This document shows, piece after piece, positions 1 through 8,262 of a stretch of 38,946 bases of DNA. Source of the stretch: Acidimicrobiaceae bacterium (GTDB taxonomy: Bacteria > Actinomycetota > Acidimicrobiia > Acidimicrobiales > RAAP-2); contig DAHUZT010000071.1 of assembly GCA_027315005.1 (NCBI GenBank), positions 1-38,946 of the forward strand. The letters are read 5' to 3'. The position numbers and the translations under genes were made by a program. The notes under the pieces are model-generated. The model did no database searches, was not told where the DNA came from, and saw only the letters and a list, made by a program, of their open reading frames with translations. How positions within the stretch are numbered: the stretch's first letter is position 1; each line of letters begins with the position of its first letter.

Positions 1-113
1 GGGAGTCCATCAAGATCAAAGCCTCGAAGAGCCCGAAGGTCTCGGCCGGCGCCTCGTTCAAGAAGGTCGTCAACGGTCAGGCACCGGCGCCCAAACTCAG
101 ACGGGCGCGCTAG
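1..113 (+). CDS. HU-like DNA-binding protein, C-terminal end (partial)
   Basis: Only the last 36 codons are present, read from base 3 to the TAG at 111-113. The peptide starts ESIKIKASKSPKVSAGASFK and runs on to a basic tail ending in LRRAR. The I-x-I-x-A-S-K-x-P-x-x-x-A-G-x-x-F-K pattern is the C-terminal strand and helix of HU/IHF-type histone-like proteins, which bend and compact DNA as dimers. The Pro/Ala/Lys/Arg-rich extension after the fold agrees with actinobacterial HU proteins that carry a basic tail, although this tail is short. The start and the DNA-binding arm lie outside the window. A stem-loop follows the stop at 138-180. Confidence 0.7.
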   Translation, partial: ESIKIKASKSPKVSAGASFKKVVNGQAPAPKLRRAR

Positions 114-137
114 CGCGTCCTTCTGACGATCCTCGTC

Positions 138-180
138 CCCCCGGTGGTGGTGTCGATTCCATCCGTGCCGTCACCGGGGG
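138..180 (+). terminator. Stem-loop after the HU-like gene
   Basis: CCCCCGGTG at 138-146 is perfectly complementary to CACCGGGGG at 172-180, giving a 9-bp GC-rich stem with a 25-nt loop. It lies 25 nt after the HU-like stop. There is no T-run, as is common for high-GC actinobacterial terminators. The long loop lowers confidence; it could instead be an upstream element of kgd. Confidence 0.4.
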
Positions 181-223
181 ACTTCGACCCCGTGGGGTGG
201 GGTGAGTCCGTGATCGTGCCCGG

Positions 224-229
224 TAGGCT
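224..229 (+). promoter_or_regulatory. Candidate -10 box TAGGCT for leaderless kgd
   Basis: TAGGCT fits the actinobacterial -10 consensus TANNNT and ends 8 nt before the kgd ATG at 238. Transcription would start at or next to the start codon. A GAGG at 231-234 is too close to the ATG for a normal Shine-Dalgarno site. No clear -35 was seen. Confidence 0.4.
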
Positions 230-237
230 CGAGGACG

Positions 238-3200
238 ATGCATTCCACCGAAGAGTCGAACGGTGCCGACGAGTCATCTGAAGGCGACGGGGAGGACGAC
301 GGGGCGCTGACCCGGCCTGCGGCAGACGACAGCATCGCCGACGGAGGCGGTAGCCGTGCGGTTACCTCCGGCGCCTTCGGCCCCAACACCTGGCTGGTCG
401 AAGACATGTATGAACGGTATCGAGACGATCCGGCCTCGGTGGCGGGTTCGTGGCGCGAGTTCTTCGCCGACTACCGGCCGGTGTCGAACTCGGCGGTGGT
501 TGCCGGGGAGCCCGCGGTCTCCGCCGCTCGGTCGGGCCGTCTCGAGCCCGGTGCGAATCACCGTGCGCTGCCCGCTGCGCCGAGTCGCGCTGCGACCGAC
601 GCTCGGTCCCCCGCCTCATCAGTCGCAGCGGCCCCGGTTGCCGGAGTTGCCCAACCTCTTCGTGGAGCCGCCGGCCGCATCGTGGCCAATATGGAGGCGT
701 CGCTCGGGATCCCCACGGCCACCAGTGTCCGGGTGGTGCCGGCCAAGCTCCTCGAGGTCAACCGCACCATCATCAACAACCAGCTGCACCGCACGACCGG
801 CGGTAAGGTCAGCTTCACCCACCTGATCGGCTTCGCGGTGGTGAAGGCGCTCGAGGCGATGCCGGCGATGAACGCGTCCTTCGTGGCCGATGCCGACGGC
901 AGGGGGACCCCCGGGGTGCTCCACCACGACGACGTCGGACTGGGCCTGGCAGTCGACGTGGAGAAGAACGACGGCAGCCGCACCCTTCTGGTCCCGTGCA
1001 TCGGCAGGGCCAATACCCTGGACTTCAGGAGCTTCCTCGCCGCTTACGAGGAGCTCGTACACAAGATCCAGACCGGCAGGGTCGCAGCCGACGACTTCGC
1101 GGGTACCACGGTGACGCTGACCAATCCAGGAACGCTGGGAACGGTCCAATCCGTGCCGCGCCTGATGCCCGGACAGGGGACCATCGTCGGCGTGGGCGCC
1201 CTCGGAGTCCCTCCAGGTTTCGAAGCGACCGATCCGCGTACCCTCGCCGACCTCGGTGTCGGACGGACGGTCACCCTCACCTCCACCTACGATCACCGGA
1301 TCATCCAGGGCGCGCAGTCGGGCCTCTTCCTGGCCCACGTGTCGGCCTGCCTGACCGGCGAGCACCACTTCTACGAGGACGTGTTCGAGTCGCTCGCCAT
1401 CCCCTACCAGCCAGTCCGCTGGGACCGTGATGCCAACCCGGCGGAGCGCAACGACGGGGACCACTCGCGGCTGGTGAAGCAGATCCACGTGCAGACCCTG
1501 ATCAACTTGTACCGGGTCAGGGGCCACCTGATCGCCCACCTGGACCCGCTCGATGCCGAGCCGCCCGACCTCCATCCCGAGCTCGACCCCCTCCACTACG
1601 GGCTGACCATCTGGGACCTGCCCCGACACTTCGTGGCCGACGGTCTCGCCGGTCGGGACCTCGCCACCCTGGACGAGATCCTCCACATCCTCCGTGACGC
1701 CTACTGCCGCACGTTGGGCATCGAGTACATGCACATCCAGGACCTCGAGCAGAAGACCTGGATCCAGCGCAACGTGGAGGGCGTCTCGACCGAACTTCCC
1801 GTCGACGAGCAGCGCCACATCCTCGACCGGCTCAATGCGGCAGAGGTGTTCGAGCGCTTCCTCCACAGCCGGTACGTCGGGCAGAAGCGGTTCGGCCTCG
1901 AAGGGGCGGAGTCGGCCATCGTCGTCCTCGACGCCGTCCTCGACGAAGCAGGACGCGAGGGCCTGAGCGAGGCTGTGATCGGCATGGCGCATCGGGGCCG
2001 GCTCAACGTGCTGGCCAACATCGTGGGGAAGTCCTACGGGGAGATCTTCGAAGAGTTCGAGGGGAACCTCGATCCGGAGTCGGTCCAAGGATCGGGCGAT
2101 GTGAAGTACCACAAAGGGGCGGTCGGCACCTTCACCGGTCGGAGCGGCCACCCCCTGCCGGTCGCCATGGCTTCCAACCCCTCCCATCTGGAGGCGGTCG
2201 ACCCGGTGGTGGTCGGCATGGCCCGGGCCAAGCAGGACGCTCAGGGCGGGGAGCAGGGCAGCGGGCCGCTCCTCGAGGACGGCGCTGGTGTGCCTTTTCC
2301 GGTGCTCTCGGTCCTCGTCCACGGAGACGCGGCGTTTGCCGGCCAGGGTGTGGTGGCCGAGACCCTCAACCTGTCCGGCCTTGCCGGCTACCGAACCGGC
2401 GGCACGGTCCATCTGGTGATCAACAATCAACTGGGCTTCACCACGGCCCCCGAGGCCGCCCGCACCTCGGTGTACCCGACGGACGTGGCCAAGATGGTCC
2501 AAGCACCGATCTTCCACGTCAACGGTGATGATCCCGAGGCATGCGTCCGGGCGGCACGGCTGGCCTTCGGGTTCCGGCAGGCGTTCCACAAGGACGTGGT
2601 GATCGACATGGTCTGCTACCGGCGTCACGGCCACAACGAGGGTGACGATCCGAGCTACACCCAGCCACTGATGTACGCATTGATCGAGGCGAGGCGTTCG
2701 GTGCGCAAGCTGTACACCGAGTCGTTGGTTCGCCGGGAGGACATCTCTCTGGAAGAGGCCGAACAGGCCTTGGACGACTTCTCGGCCCGCCTGCAGGCTG
2801 CCCTCGACGAGACCCGGGCGGAGGCGGAGAGCGGCATGGCCGACCGCGGGCCCCCGAGCCTCGCACAGCACTCCGCACCCGATCTGTCGATCCCGGTCGT
2901 CGACACCGGGGTCGCCCCCGGCGTGCTGCACCACATCGCCGAGGTTGTGCACACCGTGCCGGAGGGGTTCGTGCTCCATCCGAAGCTGGCCCGCCAGTTC
3001 GAACAGCGCGAGAAGGTCATGGCTGGAGGGGAGATCGATTGGGCGCTGGGGGAGTCCTTCGCCATCGGCTCGTTGCTCCTGGAAGGAACCAACGTGCGCT
3101 TGAGCGGTCAGGACACCCGACGGGGCACCTTCTCGCAGCGCCATGCGGTGCTGGTCGATCACGACACCGGCGTGGAATGCGTGCCGCTGTCCGGGTTGGG

Positions 3201-4140
3201 CGCAAATCGGGTGGTACGAGGACTCGATGAACGGGAGGGATCCGACCGCCGCGGCCGCTTCACGGTCCGGGACTCACTGTTGTCCGAGTACGCGTGCATC
3301 GGGTTCGAGTACGGCTACTCGGTCGAGTCGCCCGACGCCCTGGTGGCGTGGGAAGCGCAATTCGGCGACTTCTGGAACGGTGGTGAGATCATCGTCGACA
3401 ATTTCCTTGTCGCCGCCGAGGACAAGTGGGGCCAGCGCTCGGGTCTCGTGCTGTTGCTCCCGCATGGTTACGAGGGTCAGGGTCCCGAGCATTCCTCGGC
3501 CCGGATCGAACGGTTCCTCACGCTCTGCGCGCGAGGGAATCTCCGGGTGGCGCAGCCCACCACGGCCGCCCAGTACTTCCATCTGCTCCGGGCCCAGGTG
3601 CGCGGTCACCTGCTACGTCCGCTCATCGTCTTCACCCCGAAGTCGCTGTTGCGCGCCAAGCAGGCCCGCTCCCCGATCGCCGACTTCACCCGAGGCGCCT
3701 TCGCCGAGGTGCTGGACGATCCCGGTCCTGGAGGTGACCCCGCAGAGGTCCGAGACCTGTCATCGATCGCCCGGGTCGTGCTCTGCAGCGGCAAGGTTGC
3801 CTACGACGCCCTCGATCGACGTGACGCGCTGGGTGACGAAATGGGGCGGGTAGCGGTCGTGCGGGTCGAGCAGCTCTATCCGTGGCCCGAACGGATGATC
3901 GGAGAGGTGCTGGACCGATACGTGGGGGCCGAGGAAGTGGTGTGGCTGCAGGAGGAGCCGGAGAACATGGGCGCCTGGAGCTTCGTGCACGGCCGGCTCC
4001 ATCGCCTCCTGCGCGGCTCGAAGGACCTCCGGCACGTCAGCCGGGCCGAATCGGCGAGCCCGGCGACCGGAAGCGCTGCGCTCCATCGGCTGGAGCAGGA
4101 CGATCTGCTCGACCGGGCAGTCGGCAGGCTGCCCGCCTGA
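238..4140 (+). CDS. kgd: Multifunctional 2-oxoglutarate metabolism enzyme (Kgd: E2-like plus E1 domains)
   Basis: The 1300-residue protein matches the mycobacterial Kgd layout (about 1230 residues). A short N-terminal E1-type segment (GAFGPNTWLVEDMYERYRDD, about 45-64) and a Pro/Ala-rich linker come first. A succinyltransferase (E2) catalytic domain follows at about 140-370, ending in TYDHRIIQG with catalytic His353. The thiamine diphosphate-dependent E1 domain fills the rest, with cofactor-binding HGDAAFAGQG (695-704) and NNQLGF (729-734). No lipoyl domain is present, as in other actinobacterial Kgd proteins, where lipoyl groups come from the PDH E2. It oxidatively decarboxylates 2-oxoglutarate in the TCA cycle in the cytoplasm; the family also makes succinic semialdehyde and 2-hydroxy-3-oxoadipate. 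The first 44 residues are an acidic extension; the ATG is supported by a -10-like box just upstream. The gene stands alone. Confidence 0.95.
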   Translation: MHSTEESNGADESSEGDGEDDGALTRPAADDSIADGGGSRAVTSGAFGPNTWLVEDMYERYRDDPASVAGSWREFFADYRPVSNSAVVAGEPAVSAARSGRLEPGANHRALPAAPSRAATDARSPASSVAAAPVAGVAQPLRGAAGRIVANMEASLGIPTATSVRVVPAKLLEVNRTIINNQLHRTTGGKVSFTHLIGFAVVKALEAMPAMNASFVADADGRGTPGVLHHDDVGLGLAVDVEKNDGSRTLLVPCIGRANTLDFRSFLAAYEELVHKIQTGRVAADDFAGTTVTLTNPGTLGTVQSVPRLMPGQGTIVGVGALGVPPGFEATDPRTLADLGVGRTVTLTSTYDHRIIQGAQSGLFLAHVSACLTGEHHFYEDVFESLAIPYQPVRWDRDANPAERNDGDHSRLVKQIHVQTLINLYRVRGHLIAHLDPLDAEPPDLHPELDPLHYGLTIWDLPRHFVADGLAGRDLATLDEILHILRDAYCRTLGIEYMHIQDLEQKTWIQRNVEGVSTELPVDEQRHILDRLNAAEVFERFLHSRYVGQKRFGLEGAESAIVVLDAVLDEAGREGLSEAVIGMAHRGRLNVLANIVGKSYGEIFEEFEGNLDPESVQGSGDVKYHKGAVGTFTGRSGHPLPVAMASNPSHLEAVDPVVVGMARAKQDAQGGEQGSGPLLEDGAGVPFPVLSVLVHGDAAFAGQGVVAETLNLSGLAGYRTGGTVHLVINNQLGFTTAPEAARTSVYPTDVAKMVQAPIFHVNGDDPEACVRAARLAFGFRQAFHKDVVIDMVCYRRHGHNEGDDPSYTQPLMYALIEARRSVRKLYTESLVRREDISLEEAEQALDDFSARLQAALDETRAEAESGMADRGPPSLAQHSAPDLSIPVVDTGVAPGVLHHIAEVVHTVPEGFVLHPKLARQFEQREKVMAGGEIDWALGESFAIGSLLLEGTNVRLSGQDTRRGTFSQRHAVLVDHDTGVECVPLSGLGANRVVRGLDEREGSDRRGRFTVRDSLLSEYACIGFEYGYSVESPDALVAWEAQFGDFWNGGEIIVDNFLVAAEDKWGQRSGLVLLLPHGYEGQGPEHSSARIERFLTLCARGNLRVAQPTTAAQYFHLLRAQVRGHLLRPLIVFTPKSLLRAKQARSPIADFTRGAFAEVLDDPGPGGDPAEVRDLSSIARVVLCSGKVAYDALDRRDALGDEMGRVAVVRVEQLYPWPERMIGEVLDRYVGAEEVVWLQEEPENMGAWSFVHGRLHRLLRGSKDLRHVSRAESASPATGSAALHRLEQDDLLDRAVGRLPA

Positions 4141-4178
4141 CTCAACCAGCATCGCCCGACTCAACCAGTATCGCCCGA
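4141..4178 (+). repeat. 19-bp tandem duplication directly after the kgd stop
   Basis: CTCAACCAGCATCGCCCGA (4141-4159) is followed at once by CTCAACCAGTATCGCCCGA (4160-4178), with one C/T difference. It starts at the first base after the kgd TGA. The 19-bp unit is not a multiple of three. It looks like a recent replication-slippage duplication. Confidence 0.75.
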
Positions 4179-4182
4179 CCGA

Positions 4183-4308
4183 ACGGCCGAATGCTCCTCG
4201 CGCTTCGACGCGCCGGCGTTCGACCCGAACTTCCCGAGCGAGCCCATCGCGACCTTCGAGCCGATGGTCCACCGCGTGCTGACGAAGGGATGGGAGCCGC
4301 CGGCCTGA
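4183..4308 (+). pseudogene. Possible 3' remnant of an unidentified gene
   Basis: The frame ending at TGA 4306-4308 reads sensibly for about 40 codons and has third positions that are almost all G or C, the bias seen in real genes here. The peptide ends in FEPMVHRVLTKGWEPPA. There is no plausible start: the frame runs back through the 19-bp repeat into the kgd stop. I do not recognise the peptide. It may be the tail of a gene whose front was lost, or chance. It lies convergent to the M20 peptidase gene. Confidence 0.3.
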
Positions 4309-4341
4309 ACCCCGAGATCTCCGGGCTCGCGAGTGGCGATA

Positions 4342-5688
4342 TCAGGCCAGGAAGTCCCGCGCCAGCGCCTCCCACAGCTCGGTTGACAGCCGGACGGACT
4401 CGACGTCGACGTGTTCGTCGATGCCGTGGAACATGGCGCCGTACTGCTCGAATCCGATGGCCGTGCTGTGCAGGCCGAAGCCGTACCCGATGTGACCGAG
4501 CTCGCGGTAGAAGCGGGCATCAGTGGCACCGGCTGTCATGAACGGCACAGTTCGGGCTCCGGGGTAGAAGATCGAACTGACTCGTTGGAGGGCATCCCAC
4601 AGGGGTGTATCGACCGGCGACACCGTGGAGCGTTGTTCGGAGCCGAATTCGATGTCGACGGTGCCCGCCAGATCGCCGAGAGCCTCGACGATCATCGCCC
4701 GGACGTCTGCCGTCTCCCAGCCGGGCAGGGATCGGATGTCGACGTCGAGCTCGACGCGGTCGGGGATGACGTTGACCTTTGACCCCGTGCGGGCGATGGT
4801 CGGCGCCATGGTCGTATGGGTGCAGGCGTGGGCCTGGCGGGCCAGCCCCACCAGTGGGAGCTCGTCGCAGAACGCGTCGATTCGGAGCGGGTCGAGCATC
4901 GGCTCGGAGAGCTCGGGAGGGAACCCCATCCCTTCGACGAAGCGGGTCCATGCTTCGTGCAGCTCGGGCTGAGGTTGGTACCGGTCGATGCGCCTGATCA
5001 CCTCCGCGGCCTTGACCAGCGCGTTGTCCGTGCGCAAGGGCTGGGATCCGTGTCCAGGCGTCCCCCGGACGATCAGCCGGCACCAGTGCACTCCCTTCTC
5101 GCCGACGATCACCGGGAGGCGGATGACGCCGTCGGCCCCCGACATCGGGAAGCCGCCGGACTCGGTGATGACGAAGTCGGCCTGGACGTCCTCCAGCGCG
5201 TGCTCGGTCAGCCAACGGGTTCCGAAGGTCCCTTGGGCCTCCTCGTCGGCCACCGCGATGTACGTGAAGTCTCCTGCTGGCTGGAACCCACTTCGGGCCA
5301 GATGCCCGAACCCGGTGGCCATGGTTGCGGTGAGGTCGAGCATGTCGATGGCGCCGCGCCCCCAGATGGCTCCGTCGATGAGCTCACCGCCGAAGGGATC
5401 ATGACTCCAGTCGTCGGCATTTGCCGGCACCACGTCGGTATGACCGAGCAGGGTGAGGCTCGGGGCCGAAGGATCGGATCCGCAGATCTTGGCCACGAGC
5501 GAGGTTCGTCCCGGCTCGGGCTCGTACAGCTGGAGATCGGCGCCTGAACCCTCCAGGTAGGTCGCCAGGAGTTGAGCGCTTCGCTGCTCGTGCCCCGAAG
5601 CAGGAGATCCGTCGTTGACACATGTGTTCCGGATCAGGTGCTGCAGTAGGTCGACGGCTTCGCCGGCAAGGGAGCGTTCGGTTGCCAT
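4342..5688 (-). CDS. M20-family metallopeptidase (ArgE/DapE/carboxypeptidase G2 type)
   Basis: This 448-residue protein has the full M20 di-zinc signature. GHTDV carries metal ligand His83 with Asp85, GRGAIDM carries bridging Asp115, DEE carries Glu149/Glu150, and a later His lies in FHGIDEHVD near the C-terminus. The dimerisation (lid) domain has a PGHGSQP segment that supplies the His used across the dimer. Such enzymes hydrolyse peptide or acyl-amino-acid bonds in the cytoplasm; the substrate cannot be read from sequence, and DapE or ArgE identity is not supported because no biosynthetic neighbours are present. The ATG at 5688 has TAGCAT 6 nt upstream, fitting a leaderless transcript. It is convergent with kgd. 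Confidence 0.88.
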   Translation of the reverse strand: MATERSLAGEAVDLLQHLIRNTCVNDGSPASGHEQRSAQLLATYLEGSGADLQLYEPEPGRTSLVAKICGSDPSAPSLTLLGHTDVVPANADDWSHDPFGGELIDGAIWGRGAIDMLDLTATMATGFGHLARSGFQPAGDFTYIAVADEEAQGTFGTRWLTEHALEDVQADFVITESGGFPMSGADGVIRLPVIVGEKGVHWCRLIVRGTPGHGSQPLRTDNALVKAAEVIRRIDRYQPQPELHEAWTRFVEGMGFPPELSEPMLDPLRIDAFCDELPLVGLARQAHACTHTTMAPTIARTGSKVNVIPDRVELDVDIRSLPGWETADVRAMIVEALGDLAGTVDIEFGSEQRSTVSPVDTPLWDALQRVSSIFYPGARTVPFMTAGATDARFYRELGHIGYGFGLHSTAIGFEQYGAMFHGIDEHVDVESVRLSTELWEALARDFLA

Positions 5689-5694
5689 CGAACC

Positions 5695-5700
5695 ATGCTA
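5695..5700 (-). promoter_or_regulatory. Candidate -10 box TAGCAT for the leaderless M20 peptidase gene
   Basis: On the minus strand TAGCAT is followed by 6 nt and then the ATG at 5688. No Shine-Dalgarno sequence can fit between them. Confidence 0.45.
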
Positions 5701-5772
5701 CGTCCGGGTGTCGGTGCGGATGCCGCAGCATGGACCGGGTGTGGGTGCCCAGGTGATTGACTGTGAGACATC

Positions 5773-6945
5773 ATGGAATCGACACCGTCGGCCGGGCGCC
5801 GAATCGTGGTGGACGGCTCGAACATCGCCACCGAAGGACGGGCCACACCGAGCCTGGCCCAGCTGGACGAGGCGATCCGGGCATTTCTCGATGAGCACCC
5901 GGGGTTCACCACGGCCGATGTGACCGTGGTGGTGGACGCCACGTTCGGCCACCGCATCGATCCGTCGGAAGTCGGGGCGTTCGAGCAGGCGGTCGAGCAC
6001 GGGGAGATGGTCACCCCGCCGGCCGGAGCCGTGGGCCGGGGAGACGGGTTCATCCTGCGCATCGCCGACAAGGCCAGTGCCCTGGTCCTCTCCAACGACT
6101 CGTTTCAGGAGTTCCACTCGGAGCGTCCGTGGTTGTTCGAGCCTGGCCGGCTGATCGGGGGGAAACCGGTGCCCGGCGTGGGATGGGTGTTCACCCCGAG
6201 GACACCGGTGCGCGGAGCGGTCAGCCGCGCGGTGACGACCCGGTCGAAACGGACACCCGAGTCCGCCGACGCGACCTTCCGGCTCGCGGGTGGTCTCGAG
6301 CCTGAACAAGTCGCGGACCGGAAAGTCGTCGGGGGCGAAGTCACCAGGTCCGCCAAAGACACCGCGTCCCCCACGGAGACTCTGGGGAAAACCTCGGCTG
6401 GACGCGCCAAGGCCTCCAAGGCCCGCAAGCCAGCGAAGTCCACCCCGACACCAGCAACTGACTTGGCCATCAAGAGCACCAAGGGCGCGAAGGCGACCGG
6501 AGCCGCCAAGACCGCCAAGACCGCCAAGAGCACCAAGGGCGCGAAGGCGGCCGGAGCCGCCAAGGGCACCAAGGGCGCGAAGGCGACCAGGGTTTCACTG
6601 TCGGTGCCTGAGCACCCCGGTGCCACACTCGACGGCGGCGATCCCCCGGTCGGTCCCCGTCGTGACGGCCAGGCACAGAACGACGCACTGACGTTCTTGA
6701 CCTTCGTGGCCGAGCATCCGGTGGGCAGCACGTTCGAAGGCACTGTGAAGGCGTTCACCTCGCACGGCGCACACGTCGACGTCGGGGGCATGCTCTGTCA
6801 CGTTCCCCTCCGCAATCTGGGTAGTCCCCCACCGACCCGCGCCCGCCAGGTCCTGGCCAAAGGAGAGACTCGGCCGTTCGTGCTGATCTCGCTGGATGCT
6901 CCGAGGCGACGTGCCTCTCTCGCCCTACCGGGCGTCGAAGGCTGA
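5773..6945 (+). CDS. NYN/PIN-like ribonuclease with Lys/Ala linker and C-terminal S1-like domain
   Basis: Residues 9-140 resemble a NYN (Zc3h12a-like) nuclease domain of the PIN superfamily. The acidic residues expected at a metal site appear in DGSN (Asp14), VVVDATF (Asp55), GRGDGF (Asp91) and SNDS (Asp109). Residues about 150-285 are a low-complexity linker rich in Lys, Ala and Thr, with repeats of KGAKATGAAK type like histone H1 or HU tails. Residues about 315-386 resemble an S1 RNA-binding domain: GSTFEGTVKAF, then HGAHVDV, then a final strand RRRASLAL. I infer an RNA-processing or decay enzyme that holds nucleic acid through both linker and S1 domain. No toxin or antitoxin partner is adjacent. 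The ATG at 5773 is the first good start. The next gene begins 55 nt downstream. Confidence 0.7.
   Translation: MESTPSAGRRIVVDGSNIATEGRATPSLAQLDEAIRAFLDEHPGFTTADVTVVVDATFGHRIDPSEVGAFEQAVEHGEMVTPPAGAVGRGDGFILRIADKASALVLSNDSFQEFHSERPWLFEPGRLIGGKPVPGVGWVFTPRTPVRGAVSRAVTTRSKRTPESADATFRLAGGLEPEQVADRKVVGGEVTRSAKDTASPTETLGKTSAGRAKASKARKPAKSTPTPATDLAIKSTKGAKATGAAKTAKTAKSTKGAKAAGAAKGTKGAKATRVSLSVPEHPGATLDGGDPPVGPRRDGQAQNDALTFLTFVAEHPVGSTFEGTVKAFTSHGAHVDVGGMLCHVPLRNLGSPPPTRARQVLAKGETRPFVLISLDAPRRRASLALPGVEG
6466..6594 (+). repeat. In-frame imperfect repeats coding the Lys/Ala linker
   Basis: The unit ACCAAGGGCGCGAAGGCG occurs three times, twice followed by a copy of ACCGGAGCCGCCAAG or its variant, with ACCGCCAAG pairs between. 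All copies keep the reading frame and encode Thr-Lys-Gly-Ala-Lys-Ala type repeats. Such tracts change length easily by slippage. Confidence 0.75.
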
Positions 6946-6986
6946 GTGTCGCACGGGCCTCTCCTGACAGCCGCCCGGGCGGCCGT

Positions 6987-6992
6987 TATCCT
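6987..6992 (+). promoter_or_regulatory. Candidate -10 box TATCCT for leaderless fabZ-like gene
   Basis: TATCCT fits TANNNT and ends 8 nt before the GTG at 7001. No Shine-Dalgarno site of normal spacing is present; GGGA lies directly against the start codon. Confidence 0.4.
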
Positions 6993-7000
6993 CGCCGGGA

Positions 7001-7429
7001 GTGCGACCCCAAGACATCCTTCCGCACCGTCCCCCGTTTCTGCTGCTCACCGAGGTCGGGTCCGTCGAATCGGGCCGGTCGGCCACCGGCAGCTGGACGC
7101 TCACCGGGGACGAGGACTTCTTCGCAGGGCATTTCCCCGGTCGTCCGACCCTCCCCGGTGTGCTGATGGTCGAATCCCTCGCCCAGCTCGGTGCAGTGGC
7201 CGTGCTGTCGGACCCGCGCTATGGAGGCCGGCTTCCGCTCTTCGGTGGAGTCGACCGTGCCAGGTTCCGACGTCAGGTGGTGCCAGGTGAGACCCTCGAC
7301 CTCGAGGTGACGCTCGGGAGGATGTCGGCACGGGCCGGGAGGGGAAGTGGCCGGGCCAGCGTTGCCGGGAAGCTGGCCTGCGAGGCGGAGCTGCTCTTCG
7401 TGGTGGTCGAGGCCCCCACCGGCCCGTAG
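7001..7429 (+). CDS. fabZ: FabZ-like 3-hydroxyacyl-ACP dehydratase (hotdog fold)
   Basis: The 142-residue protein has FabZ landmarks in order: HRPPFLLLTEV near the N-terminus, then FFAGHFPGRPTLPGVLMVES containing catalytic His44 and Glu58, then a GVDRARFRRQVVPGETL strand. FabZ dehydrates 3-hydroxyacyl-ACP to trans-2-enoyl-ACP in type II fatty acid synthesis in the cytoplasm. Length is normal for the family (about 140-150). A GTG start at 7001 is chosen because the conserved RPQDILPHRPPF begins right there. Its neighbours are not fatty acid genes, but plsX and acpP lie elsewhere in the window. A different hydroxyacyl thioester substrate cannot be excluded; actinobacteria often use other dehydratases. 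Confidence 0.85.
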   Translation: MRPQDILPHRPPFLLLTEVGSVESGRSATGSWTLTGDEDFFAGHFPGRPTLPGVLMVESLAQLGAVAVLSDPRYGGRLPLFGGVDRARFRRQVVPGETLDLEVTLGRMSARAGRGSGRASVAGKLACEAELLFVVVEAPTGP

Positions 7430-7437
7430 TACCGATC

Positions 7438-8220
7438 GTGCGCATCGCCACCTGGAACGTCAACTCGCTCGGCGCACGGCTTGACCGGGTCGAGGAGTGG
7501 ATCGAGTACGCCCGGCCGGACATCCTGTGCCTGCAGGAGACCAAGCAGGCGGACGCCGCCTTTCCGTTCGACCGTTTCTCCGCACTGGGCTACCAGTCCG
7601 CTCACCACGGCGGAGGTCAGTGGAACGGTGTGGCGATCGTGAGCCGTGTGGGTCTCGAACGCATCGACCGGGGGTTCGGGACGGACGACGATCAGGGGAC
7701 ACGGCTGATCGGGGCCGACTGCGGGGGGGTGCGTGTCTACTCTGCCTACGTCCCGAACGGTCGCAGCCTCGAAAGTGAGCACTTCACGGCCAAGCTGGCC
7801 TGGCTCCGTCACCTCCACGAGCTGCTGGACTCGACGACGACGCCCGCCGCGCCGCTGGCGGTATGCGGCGATTTCAACGTGGCACCCGAGGACAAGGACG
7901 TCTGGGATCCGAACGCCCTCGAAGGCATGACCCATGTCAGTGAACCGGAGCGCCGGGTCCTTTCGGAGCTCGAGTCCTGGGGACTGGTCGACGTGTTCCG
8001 CAGGTTCTACCGAGAGGAGCAGTTGTTCAGCTGGTGGGACTACAGGGGGGGATCGTTCCACCGTCAACGAGGGATGCGGATCGACCTCATCCTGATGACC
8101 GAGATCCTGGCCGGACGGGCGACGTACGCCCTGATCGACAGGAACGCTCGCAAGGGTGCCAAGCCTTCAGACCACACTCCGGTGTTCGTCGATGTGGGAC
8201 CCGGCGGAGCTCCTACCTAG
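7438..8220 (+). CDS. xthA: Exodeoxyribonuclease III / AP endonuclease (XthA)
   Basis: This 260-residue EEP-superfamily nuclease has all ExoIII motifs: WNVNS (Asn7), QETK (Glu34), YVPNG, GDFNVAP (Asp145, Asn147), RIDLIL and the C-terminal SDHTPV (Asp245-His246 pair). ExoIII cleaves DNA 5' of abasic sites and removes blocked 3' ends in base-excision repair. The GTG at 7438 begins the MRIATWNVNS strand, so no upstream extension is expected. It lies 8 nt after the fabZ-like stop and is probably co-transcribed. It points toward the helicase gene, with a hairpin between them. Confidence 0.93.
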   Translation: MRIATWNVNSLGARLDRVEEWIEYARPDILCLQETKQADAAFPFDRFSALGYQSAHHGGGQWNGVAIVSRVGLERIDRGFGTDDDQGTRLIGADCGGVRVYSAYVPNGRSLESEHFTAKLAWLRHLHELLDSTTTPAAPLAVCGDFNVAPEDKDVWDPNALEGMTHVSEPERRVLSELESWGLVDVFRRFYREEQLFSWWDYRGGSFHRQRGMRIDLILMTEILAGRATYALIDRNARKGAKPSDHTPVFVDVGPGGAPT

Positions 8221-8258
8221 CGGGGCTCCGGAAGGATCCGGAATCGCTGCGCGCCCCG
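8221..8258. terminator. Bidirectional hairpin between xthA and the helicase gene
   Basis: An outer stem pairs CGGGGC (8221-8226) with GCCCCG (8253-8258). Inside it, TCCGGA (8227-8232) and TCCGGA (8237-8242) form a second stem with a 4-nt loop. It fills the 42-bp gap between two convergent stop codons. Confidence 0.5.
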
Positions 8259-8262
8259 GCGC

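Noticed and set aside
619-3162. Very long open frame on the minus strand inside kgd
   Set aside because: Its translation is a low-information Arg/His/Gly/Val-rich string without domains. It is the usual antisense shadow in GC-rich DNA; kgd on the plus strand has full family motifs.
6466-6594. CRISPR-like repeats
   Set aside because: The repeats are in frame, contiguous, imperfect and code for the Lys/Ala linker; no spacers exist.
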